Part shown: piece after piece, positions 33,101 through 45,300 of the stretch
How the letters are laid out: the number at the start of each line of letters is the position of its first letter
How positions within the stretch are numbered: position 1 is the stretch's first letter
Assembly: GCF_947507565.1 (NCBI RefSeq)
Contig: NC_089188.1
Location: 1,302,001 to 1,366,000, forward strand
Reading direction: 5' to 3'
Length of the DNA: 64,000 nucleotides
Origin: Oscarella lobularis
Lineage: Eukaryota > Porifera > Homoscleromorpha > Homosclerophorida > Oscarellidae
The notes under the pieces: generated by a model
Database searches by the model: none
Told to the model about the DNA's origin: nothing
What the model saw: only the letters and a program-made list of their open reading frames with translations
Program-made: the position numbers and the translations under genes

Positions 33101-36100
33101 TGGAAAACGAATTTACGGTCTGCGCTATTATTGTTCGGCTAGAGAATTTTATACGGTGCTCAGGTCACTTTGACTCTCGTTGGAGATGACGAATCAATGC
33201 CTTGGAGGCTCTTGGACATCAAGATCTTGCTTGAAGACGAGGAAATAGACATTGGAGGTAAATGACACCGAGATTGCCTTCTCCCATTGCTGACCTTTTT
33301 TCTCAGAGAGAAAGCCTTTGATACATCCTTCCCAGGTAAAGAATTTCTGCAGGGCAGAAGTAGATGATACAATGTCTCTCTTTCTCTAGATTCATTTTAT
33401 TCACAGTTTGGCTCAGTCGCGTCTTTTCAGCGATTCGGAGCCGCTAGTCGATTTGTACTCATGCGTTCATTTCTTTTGTCTTTCGCTGCAACTGGAAATC
33501 CTTTACTCTCAAGTAGGACGTGAAATGGGGGTAGGGCGGTGTGCAATTTGATTAATTAATTACTTTATACAGGCGCTTCAACTGAAACAGGAGAAATGGG
33601 CTGATAACATAATAGTAAGTGAATACAATGCAGCGAACAGTCTCGTATTGCAATACTGGAGGTAAGTTTATCTCTCTACTGTACTTGTTCAAAAATCCTA
33701 CCTGAATTCCAGAGAGGCAGCGTGTCGCGTAACAATCAAGATGGATTTGAGCGGTGCAGCGGGTTCTGGTCTGCACGTTCTGCACAGTCCAGCAATGAAA
33801 CACGCATCAGACGAGCTCAACACTCCGGATCACGTCGCCGCGAATGTCAGCGACAAATTTATTTCTAGAAATACACGTCTTTACAATATATATTTGCTGT
33901 GTGCAGTGTGGTCGACTGTCGGTGGAAAGTTTGATGAATTCCGTGCTGTATTCGCGTGCCAAGGATAGGGTTCTCACGCTCAAGGAAAGGCTGGAGAGAG
34001 GATGCCCCGGAATCATTGGTAGGTCGAAGAACGGTTTTGCACGCGTTGATCGATCTGGAGGCGTTTATCTTCAGTTCAATTCGCGGAAGAGCGTCCGAGT
34101 TCGCTGGCGCTCTCGTGGCGCGCTCCGTGGGACGAAATGCAAGGAATCGAAATAAAGATCGACTGGAACTCTGGCCGATTTCAGCCGCTTCTGGACGACA
34201 GACAATATACGACGTGCAACGCGAAGACGAAAGGTGAGCACACGACGCCAAGAAGATAAAAAAAATGATGTCACAATCTAGTTGATTTGACCCACTTGGA
34301 AGAATCTCTCAATTCGCCTGATAAAGATCCGGCTCTGTTGGCTCTACCACTTCTAAACGAGCTTAGGTGCGTCTGGCTCTTGGCAGTCGACACAGCAGAC
34401 AAGCTCCTTTTTTTCCTAGATGTCGTCTCGCCCTGTTGCATCACGAGATGCTGGCCAGTCATCTACCTGTCGTCATAAGCTCTAGCCTTCCAATAAGCAA
34501 CGCCCAGACGCACTCGCTCAGTACTCTCAGCCCATTCAAGCTCTTTCTCCAGCTTAAGAACGACAGGAGTCACTGCATAGTACTCGCACCAGACACGCGC
34601 TTGAAAAATAATGTTGTCCCGTTTTTCTTCAGGTCGTCGAAGTGCAGTTGCCAAGGGACGAGTCGTTTTCTTCTCATGTCGTGCAGCGCGCTTTCTTTCT
34701 TCAGCTTAAGCCGTGTCGGCTTAGTTTCGATCGGCTGCTCGTGAGAGACGACGCCGATGACGCGTGGAACAAAAATTCGTTTTTGCACGCTGATCTGATG
34801 CTTCCTATTGATCTCCGTCGCTGGAAATGGACCCAAGAAACGACGGCGACGTCCACGCTGCCGAGTCTCGTTGCCTATATCAGCGAATCCGTTCCATTTT
34901 TGGAACTCTCTGAAGACGTAAGATTCGCGGGAGTTCGCGTTGCTTTTTATGTTGAGACGAGGAACGTTCTCTATAGTTGTCCAGGAATGAAGTTCGGCAT
35001 TGCGGTGTTGAATTGGAGGCTAGCTTTACGGTCGTGCTAAAGGTGATCTGGTGAGTCAGTGGCTGGAGGGGAGACTGGGCTTGATTTAGAGACGTACTCG
35101 CTGTTCTTTATAGCCTACCTTTGCCTGTTTCCGCGTTCGGCAAAAGAGTCGTGTCCGAATTGAATCGTTCAATGTTGGATTGTAGTTTCCGTGTCGACAA
35201 AAGTCAATCGGAATCGGGTCACTGGCTTGTTGAGGTACAGCGGCAAAGAGACGGCGGCGGGAGTAATGCAGGAGTTTCTTTTGTCAGATTTTGATAGGAA
35301 ACCTTCCTCTTGAAATAGAAGGAAACACAGGTATTAATTAATTAATTAATTAATTAATCATCAAGCGCTTTTTTGTACAAAATAATTTATTAAGACTCAT
35401 TTCGGCGTTTGTTTTTCTCGTACACGTCTGACCCATCTGTGGCAAGCCAGTTGCTCTCTGACTGGAAAGGAATAGCGAGACTGTACGGACCAGTATTGGA
35501 ATTATCAGCGTACATGAACGGTAATGCTACTCGTACACGTCGCTCCCGGCGTTTTTATATAGCTGCTTTCTCGTTAGACAAGCAATCAAAACTTTCTAAA
35601 ATGGTCACCGTTTTGAGCTACGATTACAGAAAAATCGTTCTCTCCTACGGGCCAGAGAAGCAATTCACTGTGACTAGCTGCTTAGAAACTGATTTCTCCT
35701 CGTTAATCGTTCGTTTAGGTTTCTCTCTCGTGGAATAAAGTCTCCGCTGGATTTCAATTGGCCTTCAGCTCGCGCGCCATGCAGCCGAATCCCCACGCGC
35801 AGATCACCGATCACCTTCTGACCGTTTTCAATCAAACCAAGTGTATACCTCTTTTGATGAAGGTATTACAGCGATCGAAAAGATTTTTGGGCACTGAGCC
35901 TGATTTATATAGGGTCTTCATCACACGCTGGTGCCGTTTGCTGCGCTGGAGTCCCTCAACTACTGCCCTAAAGCAATGATAGGCGTCAAAGAAGTGAGAA
36001 TAAGGACGAATACTGGATATGCTATCTCTTTTATCTTTGCAGGGAAACAACATGCCGTACAAACCATTCTCGGTGTTCTTTTCGTCGCCGTCTCGTTTTC

Positions 36101-38995
36101 GTGTCGTCTTTCGAGGCCTGTACGCCGACTAATTCATCGTACCTATTAAAGCAAACGTCACAATGATCTATTTAGATACGCGATTGAAGTCTTTTGTCAG
36201 ACAGATGACGTTGTTCTAATTCGAGGTAAAAGCATCTGTGGGAAAGATCAATCCCTGTTCTAAGCCTTAGAGTTAAGATGCCGCCTATAGTCAAGTCGAC
36301 GCGACTCAAGTCCTCAAAGGCTTGGCGACAATTCCCTGTTTTAAGGCAAGGAGAAAACGTACCAAGAAGGCAATAAAAAGGACTCTTCTTTTTTTAGCAT
36401 TTTCTTCACGGTTTCTCCGAACGATGTCGTCTTCAAGAATCCGTCGTCGTGTCTTCGTCGGGCGGCGGCCTTCAAAGCCCCGTACAATCGGCGCCGCCAA
36501 TCGTCACGCCGTCGGCGACGACGAAACCGTTCTTTCCGACGCTTCCCGCTGCGACGCGGAGTTCCGCTTCGACGGCGCCGTCTTCGCCTCGTCACGTCGA
36601 CAATTTGAATCCGCCGCCGCCACTGCCGCCGCCGTCATCGTCGTCTTTGCCCTCGATGGGGGGCAGCGCCGATGAGATGACGGAGATGGCGGTCGAAGCA
36701 AAGCCGCCGACTTCAATCGCGCAGGGAACTGTGGAAAGGCTTCCAGCCGACGGCGTTGATAACACGGAACTGAACCGACATCCGGCGCAGGAAACGTCGG
36801 AAGGGAACGAAGAAATTCCCGAAAGAGACTTCGGTACCAATTCAAAAGTCAATATAAGAAAACCGCTTAGGCTTCTTCATTTTAGACGACGACCAAAAGG
36901 CGTCGGACAATCCGTTCTCTGTCGAGAGCGTTGGAGCGACGCAGCCGACGAGCGTCGGAGGCTTGAGCGCCTTTTCGCCGTCTCTTTTCACGATGACGTC
37001 GCCCGGCGACGTCGTCGGCGTCAATCCATCGCCGTCGATGTATGGCGGTGGCGGCGGCGGCGGCGGAGTTGGCGGCAGCGACGCGCTCATCGACTACGTC
37101 AACTTGTCGGCGCCGTCGCCGAATTTTCTACTTCACGATCCTGGACACGGCGCGGGTGGCGTCGGCGGCGTCGGCGGCGCGGGGCAATCGCTTGGAATGT
37201 TTGGCATGTCGCTAAAGTCGCCGTCGCCGGAGCCGTTTATGGGACTCGTCGGCACGCCGAGCACGCCCCAGGACATGATATTCGGCGGCATGGACTTCAT
37301 GCAGACGAGTCACGACGTCGTCGATCCCAGTTATCAAATGACGACGGAGATGGAGCCGGCGTCGATTCCTCAGCAACAGCATCTTCCACCTCCGCCTCAT
37401 CCGCAAACAACGTTGAGTAGCCAAGGTAAAGGAAATCGACGAAGACCCCCTATTTATTTATTCATCTTCAGGTTTTGCTTCGTCTTCTGCCGCACCAGTC
37501 GACGAGTTTGGCGGCGGCGGCGGTGGAGGAGCCGGCGGCGAAGCGTCGGGAAAGTCTCCGGAGGATCTCCTTGGCGGTCTTCCGTCGATCAAGACCGATC
37601 CGAACGACGACGACGACAAGGTTTTGGTTCTGACGTCTATTCCGTCGTTGCCGCCGTTTCCCAAACCCCAAAGTCCGCCGCTCGTTCGACCCCTATCCCA
37701 GCAGCCGACGATCTTCACGCCGCCGTCGCATTTCGCCGCGTCGCCGCACTCGCCGAGTCAACAAGCGACGACCGTGTCGGCGGCGGCGCCCGACTCGCTC
37801 GTCTTTCCGTCGTCGCTTCAAGCGTATCTCTCGCAGCAGATGCAGACCGAAGGCTGGGCGGCCGCCTGTCCGGCCCTCATTCACCAAACCGTCTTCTATT
37901 CGCTTCTCAGTCCCGAGCCGTTCGGTCAACCGGATCGGAGACCGCTCAAGCATCCTTTTCAATCGTTCGTCGCCGGCGCGCTCTTCTTCTCCGACGATCT
38001 GCGCGTCTGTCCGCTCGAGCATTATCTCGGCTCCGTCTTTCTTCTTCATCATCTCACGCAGCGCATCAATCGACTCGGCGTTCAAGTCGACGCCGTCGCG
38101 ACGCACGGAAACAGCGTCGCCTTTCGCGTCGGATCGCTGCGATGCGTCGTCGAACTCAACACGTCGTCGAGCGTCGATTTTCTCAAATTCGACGTCGCCG
38201 TCGTCGAAACGAGCGACGTCGTCATCGATCAGGCGGCGATGAAATGTCTCCAGTCCTTTTTTCGCAGCAAGGTACGGTGTACGAGCGCGCGTGCGAATTT
38301 TTTCCGTGTTTACACGTTACTTTTTACAGGTCGCGTGTCCGCCCTATTCGACCGAAGCGCTCACCGCCTTTGTTCGTCTTCTCGCCGCTCCCGCTCGAAT
38401 ACTTCGGGATTGCATTAGCATAATGGATATGGAAACGGTGGAGTTAGACGGGAAAAAATGTTTATTTATCCGTCTACGATTTTGCTTTTTACTCCTCTAG
38501 GAACGTCCGTCTGGAAGTCGTTGGGACGTGAAACTTTGCCTGACGATTCCGCCCAACTGCAAAGGTCAAGCGAGCGCCGGAATCAAAACGGGCGCGGCAG
38601 CGGTCGTGTGCAAATCGAGACTGCTTTTGTTTGTACGTCTCCTCTGCGGAGGGAAGCGGGCTTGCATCTCTATGTTTCTTTCAACAGATCCAGCTGGCGA
38701 GCGTCAAGAATTACGATCTGGCGCCGACGACTCTGCCGATTCTGTGCACGCTTGCTTCGAACGAAGTGAGTGTTCTCGACAAGCTTCTCCAGGTGAGCGG
38801 CACGACGAGTCCCGGCGCGACGACCGTTGCGATGGCCAAGGAGCTGATTGCCGGCTACTCGGCGACGAATCAGCAACGTTTGCAAGGTGAGAAGTCGAGT
38901 TGGAGAAAAAAAGGTTCTACTGTATACGTCTTTCAGGATCTGTTCTGTTTCCAATGGTAAAGGAGCTCATTACTAATCTTCCGCTGCCTTCGTAA
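30128..38995 (+). CDS. MED14: Mediator complex subunit MED14
   Basis: A gene of more than twenty exons encodes Mediator subunit 14, the backbone joining head, middle and tail of the complex that links activators to RNA polymerase II. The start is ATG 30128 (MAADHNSVRLSVLIEHLVQR). Conserved N-terminal blocks: ELLPRKSDVERKVEIAKFAT, RHQFISLLAVVKWA, VDTADKLSALARETLP, VDVLTTGTYSRLPTCIK (ending at 30785), then RIVPPDNVSPEEV (32896), GRVTFTVENEFTVTLTLVGD (33085), HPSQIHFIHSLAQSRLFSD, and HFFCLSLQLEILYSQAL (33472). A Pro/Ser/Gly-rich disordered region lies at 36430-37750. The C-terminal domain follows: LSQQMQTEGWAAACPALIH (37830), RVCPLEHYLGSVFL, PPYSTEALTAFVRLLAAPAR, and MVKELITNLPLPS before TAA 38993-38995. 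The intron at 30786-32895 is unusually long because of a tandem repeat array. Exon borders in 34000-36400 are approximate. Confidence 0.93.
30792..32855. repeat. Tandem array of about 3.4 copies of a 606-bp unit inside a MED14 intron
   Basis: The block CTAAGATCCTA(A/C)CTATATAG recurs at about 30831, 31438, 32043 and 32649, giving spacings of 607, 605 and 606 bp. The units are roughly 90-95 percent alike by eye. The fourth stops after about 200 bp near 32855. Unit junctions carry a 59-bp near-perfect palindrome (31384-31442 and 31989-32047) with arms CTTAGCATATTTCACT...AGTGAAATATGCTAAG around a GC-rich core (CCGGCGCGCTGCGCCGG). A C/G-rich tract lies just before each palindrome. There is no open frame. 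An inverted partial copy lies at 63836-64000, so the unit belongs to a dispersed family. Confidence 0.95.
31384..31442. repeat. 59-bp palindrome at the repeat-unit junction
   Basis: The arms CTTAGCATATTTCACT and AGTGAAATATGCTAAG flank a self-complementary GC core. The same structure recurs at 31989-32047 and in weaker form near 32596-32653 and 30793-30835. It could be the fused terminal inverted repeats of adjacent element copies. Confidence 0.9.
35331..35360. repeat. TTAA/ATTA microsatellite in a MED14 intron
   Basis: About seven copies of ATTA lie directly after a coding exon of MED14, inside an intron. It is a simple repeat. Confidence 0.85.
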
Positions 38996-39332
38996 CTAAT
39001 CAGATCGTGCCGCCTCATCTTTTTTTTTGTTGTGCCAAGGAACTACATATGTATTTAGAAGCAATTACAGGCATGCCATGCGGTCCCACGCCTTGCTTTC
39101 TTTCAAAAACGAGTTTGTGAAGACTCGTCGTCGGGTACAGTACGGACTCTACAAGCACGACCGCAAATCGCGGTCTCGTTTCGGCCGGTCTCTTTGCACG
39201 TGAGTGGGCCACACACGACTTCCTGCGAAGTCTTTCGTTGACCAATCAGTAGCACCGGAGCACCTGTGATTGATCATCCTTTGTTTCATTAGCGACATCA
39301 GCAGTTCGGGTCTGCCTCTGGGAGAGCTAACA

Positions 39333-42300
39333 TGGTTCTCTCTCTCGGCATCGCAATTGCGCTCGCCTCGTGCGCAACGCTCATCCGCGCCGATCACGAC
39401 CGAGGTCAGAGAAGACGTAAAAACGGAATACGAAGTCTTGGTCGATTTCGCTTACTGTCAAATCCTGCTTATCTCCGCCTACAAAAGGACCCCCGGACCC
39501 CTCTTTGAGACGTCCACTATCGACTCATTGTTTCTGTTTTCTAGGCTTGACGTGTTACGCCTGCGGTGGGAATGCCGCGACGTGTAACGTCACCTACGCG
39601 AACTTCGATGCTGGAACGACGCGCGCTCGTGCGTGCGACGCGTCGACGTCGTGTCTCGTCGCGTGGACGGGCAGCGGAACGGCGCGTCGCTGCCAGCCGA
39701 ACTGCGACAACTACTGCCAAGGAAGAAATCGATGCGCCTGCTGCAACTATTCCCATTGCAACGTCGGCGACGGAACGCCCTATGTTTTCCCTCGAGCGAC
39801 GTCAGCGCCTAGTACGAACGTCATCGAGCGCTAATATGGTCCCCTTTCTTTTTCACGGAGCGACTCCTTCTCGCAGGGCTTCTTTATCCTTATCAATTAC
39901 AATGCAATTTGTCGAATCAGCTATTTTGGGAGTTCGCGCGCTGCGACGGCGTCGACGACTGCGCCGACGGTTCGGACGAAGACGACTGTGCGGGTACGAA
40001 GCTCCGCAACCTCTCTTCACACCCTAAAAGAATTTCTATGTAGTGGCTTCGTCACCGCCCACGTATCCTCCCCTAGGATATCCGAGTAATGTCTCGTCGC
40101 CCCTGTATCGTCTGTCTCGCGTGTGCATCGGATTTTTCTTTTGTTTGAAGGCGGAGGATGCGATTTCGAGTCGGTTTGCCCGGGCAGTAGCGCGAGCGGA
40201 GGATTGGATTGGGTACGTCGACAAGGCTCGACGCCGTCGCTCGAAACGGGACCGCCGTACGATCACACGTTCGGAAATGAATCAGGCATGGGAGAAAAAA
40301 TCGATAATCTACACACGAGACGACAAAAATGCCGCATCTAGGTTATTATCTGTACATCGAGACGAGCGACTTATTCGTCCCCGACGATTATGTTTCGTGG
40401 GCGGCGCTGACGTCGCAGCTTTACGACTTCACGTCGTCGTCGTGCGTCTTTTCCTTCTACTATCACATGATCGGCGAAGCGTCGGGCGGACTCGACGTCG
40501 CGGCGATCGACGAAGCGTCGGGCGACGTCCTGTTCGCCTGGTCGCGCGACGGTCGACAGCCGGACGAGTGGGTGCGCGGCGGCTTGGCCATCGGCGGCAT
40601 CGACGCGCCGTTTCGAATCGTCATCAATGCGACGCACGTCGGTGGCGGATACACGGGCGATACGGCTATCGATGACTTGGAGTTCGTCAATTGCGATCCC
40701 GGTGAGAAACGTCGTGTTTTGTCTCGCGATTCCCTGTGATTTTTTTTTCTTGTGCGTGTGTGTAGGAGGTTTGCCGTACAGTTGTGACGCCGGGCAATTG
40801 AAATGTCCCGGGACGGGTCTCTGTATCGAGCCCGAACAGCTGTGCGATTTTGCTGACGACTGTTTGAATGGGAAAGACGAGGAGAAGTGCAGTGAGTGCT
40901 TAGAAAAAAAGAGTCGACGATTCGTTCTGCACGATTTTTTCTTCTTTTTTTTAGACATCGATACCGTTCCTGGCTATTGTACGTTCGACGAGCACGTGTG
41001 CGGTTGGAAGGACATCGAAAACGACGCCGGCTACTACTGGGTGTCCGAAAGCGGGTTCACGTTGTCTCTTTTCACGGGCCCGGAAGCGGATCACACGAGC
41101 GGAAAAGGTGAAAACGGCATTTTTTCCCTCCTAAGATTCGAAGCGAAATCGTTTTCATGTCAAGGTCGTTATCTTCACATTGAAACGTCCGAGCCATACG
41201 TGCAAGGTGCCGTCGCCGCAATGAGAAGTCGAGTCTTTTTACCTCCCTTTGACAAGAACTGCGACTTTCTGTTCCATTACTCGTTGCACGGTTCCGACAT
41301 CGGCGCTCTTCGTCTTCTTTTGGAAGAGTTCGACAAGAGCACGTCGACGTTCTTGCCACCGCGTCCCATCTTCGCCCTGTTCGGCGAACAGGGTCCGGAT
41401 TGGGTTAAAGCTCGCGTGCCAATTCGCACCGACAAGCCGTTTGCAGTAAACAGAATCGTCACGTCAGTTAAACGTGTTTTCAATTTTCTTGCAGCTGAGA
41501 TTTGAAGGCGAACGGGGCCCCGGCTTCACAGGCGATATAGCTATTGACGATTTGGCTTTTGGCTCCGGATGCTCGGCGCAGATGAACGACTCCGAACCAG
41601 GTGAACTCGGACAAAGCGTACAAAAAGAGAGATAATTTTATAATATGCCTTCTTGCAGTTTTTTCCAAAGTTGACTGCGACTTTGAGTCGGGCATGTGCG
41701 ATTGGTATAACAGCGACGAAAACGACATGTTTTGGAGAAAACATCAAGGATTCACTCTGAGCTCTTTGACGGGACCAGACGTCGATCACACAACGGGAAA
41801 AGCCACAGGTCAGTAATTTCCCTATGATGTCCTTTTTTTCATTTTAAAGTCTGTTTTTTTTTGACTAGGCTATTATCTCTACGTCGATGTGAGCGATGCA
41901 GTTTTTACCAATGACGATGCTATGGTGATGAGCCCGTACGTGCTTACCGGCGTTGCGTCGTCGCGCCTCAGCTTCTGGTATTTCATGTACGGCGAGAATG
42001 TCGGTTGCCTGTCCTTTCACTTGCGCTGCTACGCGTCGTCGAACGACTTCGTTCCCTACGCCATTTTGCCTGACACGTGGAGGTTGTGTCACAGTCAGAG
42101 CGTCGAGTGGTTTCAGGTTGTTCGCGATTTGGACGGCTGCAATTCCTCCGACGTTTTTCAGGTACTCAAGTCGATGACTTGGGCGAAGCGGCGATCTCAT
42201 CGTTGCGCTTGTTCTTGCAGGTCGTCATAAAGGCGGAATACGGTTCCGGCCCATTTGGCGACATAGCTATAGACGACATCGAATTTCTACCGCCTTCTCC

Positions 42301-45300
42301 GCCCTGTACGGAAATCCAACGCGAAGAACGAACGAAAAAAAGAACGCTATTGTTTTCTTAGCTCCGTGCAATGCATCGCAGTTTGACTGCGGCAACGGCG
42401 AATGCGTTCCTATAGCAACGAGATGCGACTTCGTCGAGGACTGCTCCAACGGAACCGACGAAAGCGAGTGTACAAGTAAGAAAGGAAGGAAGACGTAGAT
42501 ATTGTTTTGATTATTTATCTCTTTTGCACAGCGACGTCGTGCGATTTCGAAAACGGCTGGTGCAATTGGCGTCGAATTCGACAAGACTCGTACACGTACG
42601 CGTTCTCAATCAACGGGTCGGCGTCGAATCGCTACGCCGTCGCTCCGTTTGCGCGCGCGTCGGCGGCGGGCGACCACGCGAATCTACAGAGCGCCGTCTT
42701 TTCGCGAACCGGCGTCAATTGCACGTTCGCGTTTCGCTATCGGATGAGCGGCGGAGCGGTCGGCACGCTCGCCGTCGCCGTCAAGACGGCGTCGTCGCAC
42801 TTTCTGCAGCTCTGGTCTCGAAGCGGCGACCAGGGCGACGCGTGGCATTTGGGCGTCGTGCGCGTGGGAAAACGATTCGATTTCGAGATCGTCGTGCAAG
42901 CGGCGGCTACGACCGTTCTGTTCGGAAGTCGAGGAGGAGATATTGCCGTCGACGATTTTGCGTTTGAGAATTGCGAGCCGGGTAAGCGTCGCGCGCGCCC
43001 GCGCGCGCGGAGACTTCAATGAATGCGTCTCTAGGTCCTGAGCGGGCGTGCGATCCGCTGAACGAGTTTCGGTGCGAGAACGGACTTTGCATTCCGCTCG
43101 ATCACTACTGTGACTTTCAGGACGACTGTCACGATCTGAGCGACGAAACGAATTGCCGTAAGACACGTCGTCTAAAGCGACTAACAGGTATTAAAAGGAT
43201 TCGTTGGTCTTTAGCGGACGTGCAAGGAAGGTGCACCTTTGAGGGCTTTAACTCCTGCGGTTGGAATTCGGCGGATTGGTACTATGGCAACGGAAAGACG
43301 ACGACGTTTGGAACGGGACCGAGTGTTGACCACACATCGTTTACGCCAGCAGGTAAGTTGGCCGATCTGTTTGAATTCGCGTGAATCTGGGTTCAACAAA
43401 GGCTACTACATCTATGCGGAGTCGTCCGAAGGCGTCGTCGACAGCGACAATGATCTTGACGTCGTCGAGTACCTAGGCTCTCCATATCCGGCCGTAATCG
43501 ACGGCAGATGCATATACCGTTTTTGGTATCACATGTGGGGCCAGACCATAGGAAAACTCGAGGTCCGTCCTATTTGCCGATCGATAAATCTTTCTATTTG
43601 TACTCTTAGCTGTTTCTGATCAAACCGAACGGCGCGAGGGAACTCGTTTTTAGCAAAAGCGGCAATCAGGGCAACCACTGGTTGCGCGCCGCCGTTCAGA
43701 TATACAGCCGTGATGACTACAGGCTGGAGTTTCACGCATCGCGAGCTCCCGTGCGCGGCGTGGGGTTCCTGGCTGATATCGCTATCGACGACATTTCGCC
43801 GACGGAAGGATGCGCTAGAGATAGTAAGGAGGCCCCTCCACTCGATTTTTGCATTGATGAAATTGCTTTTTTTTCTCGCAGCCGGTCCACTGGAGATTGA
43901 ATGTGGTCTGGGCAAGAGGAGCTGCGACAATCGCGTATGCATTTGGAATTCGTGGTTTTGCGACGGGGCCAACGATTGCGGTGACAATTCGGACGAGCAG
44001 CAGTGCGCTTGTACGTATAAAGAGATCTGATCGAAAAATTATCTCAGGTTGTTTTTTTTTCTCGTTCAGCTTCTGCAGTATGCGGCACTTTCGAAGTCCC
44101 GTGCAGCGTGAACGGCAGTCATAGCTGCATGTCCAGGGCGCACGTTTGCGACGGCAAAAGCGACTGTCCCAATGGAATCGACGAAACAAATTGTCCTCGT
44201 GAGCCAAGAATAAATTGATTCGGCCGAAATGCCTATAGGGTCGACGTCGTTTAGCGAAATGCGGCGGCAAGTTTCTCTGCCGCGACGGATCTTGCGTTCG
44301 CTGGAAGAACGTCTGCGATTTTGCGGTCGACTGTCAGACAGGCAACGAGGACGAGGACAGAGAAATGTGCAAAGGCCAGGCTAGTTATTGCGACTTCGAA
44401 GACGGTCACTGCGACTGGAACAACGTGGAGGGCGACAATTTCGATTGGTGGGGAGTGCGAAAGACGACGGGCAACAAAACAGGTCGGGAAACGTTGATTT
44501 TCCTTTGCGGAGGGAAAATAATATACTTGGGTTGTAGAACACTATTGGTTCATTGAAGCGTCCGAGCAGGATAAAGACGACGTCGCTTTGCTGAGGAGTG
44601 TCGAGTTCGAGCCGCCGAAAGCCGAGTGCTGGATCTACTATCGGGCTCTAATCAAGCCGGTTGCTCACGGGAAATTGGACCTTTTTATCCGGAGGGAAGG
44701 CGAGAATGCGTGGTCGAGAATTCAGCGTCTCGAAGCGCAGAAAAACGCGTCGTCGTGGACGAGATTTGGCGTGCGGGTTCGATCGTCGTTACGCTACCAG
44801 GTGAGAAAAAATGAGAACTATTGACTGAGCGTGGGATTGCGTCGTTTTTCGTCATTAGCTTCAGTTTACGGCCACTCTAGGCCGCGACTCCAACGGCGAT
44901 ATGAGTCTGGATGACATCGCTCTGAGCGCTGGATGCTCCGGAAAAGGTCAGAATTTTTTTGATAAATTGAAATCTAATTAACGGTCTTTTCTCCCAAGTT
45001 TTGCGGAATGTCACCGTTTCGGGTATGAGGCCGGTTAGCATGGGATATTGGCTTTGTTTTTGAGAGTCTCTCTTTTCAGGTGAGCCCAATGCGAATTGCA
45101 CGTTCGAAGACGGCATGTGCGCGTGGGAAAACGCGTGGGGCAACGGACTTCACTGGTCGCGTCACTCAGGCGAAACGGCCACAAGAACGTCTGGACCGAA
45201 TCACGATCACACAACTATGACAGATAAAGGTACGATGACTTGAACACTGACTTCCGTATGCGTTGACGTTTCTCTTTTTTTTTCAGGCCAATACGTTTAC

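Noticed and set aside
36963-38423. 486-codon plus frame within MED14
   Set aside because: Only its first part follows the MED14 frame; after the intron near 37424-37472 it runs out of frame into Arg-rich sequence, while the adjacent frame carries conserved MED14 blocks.
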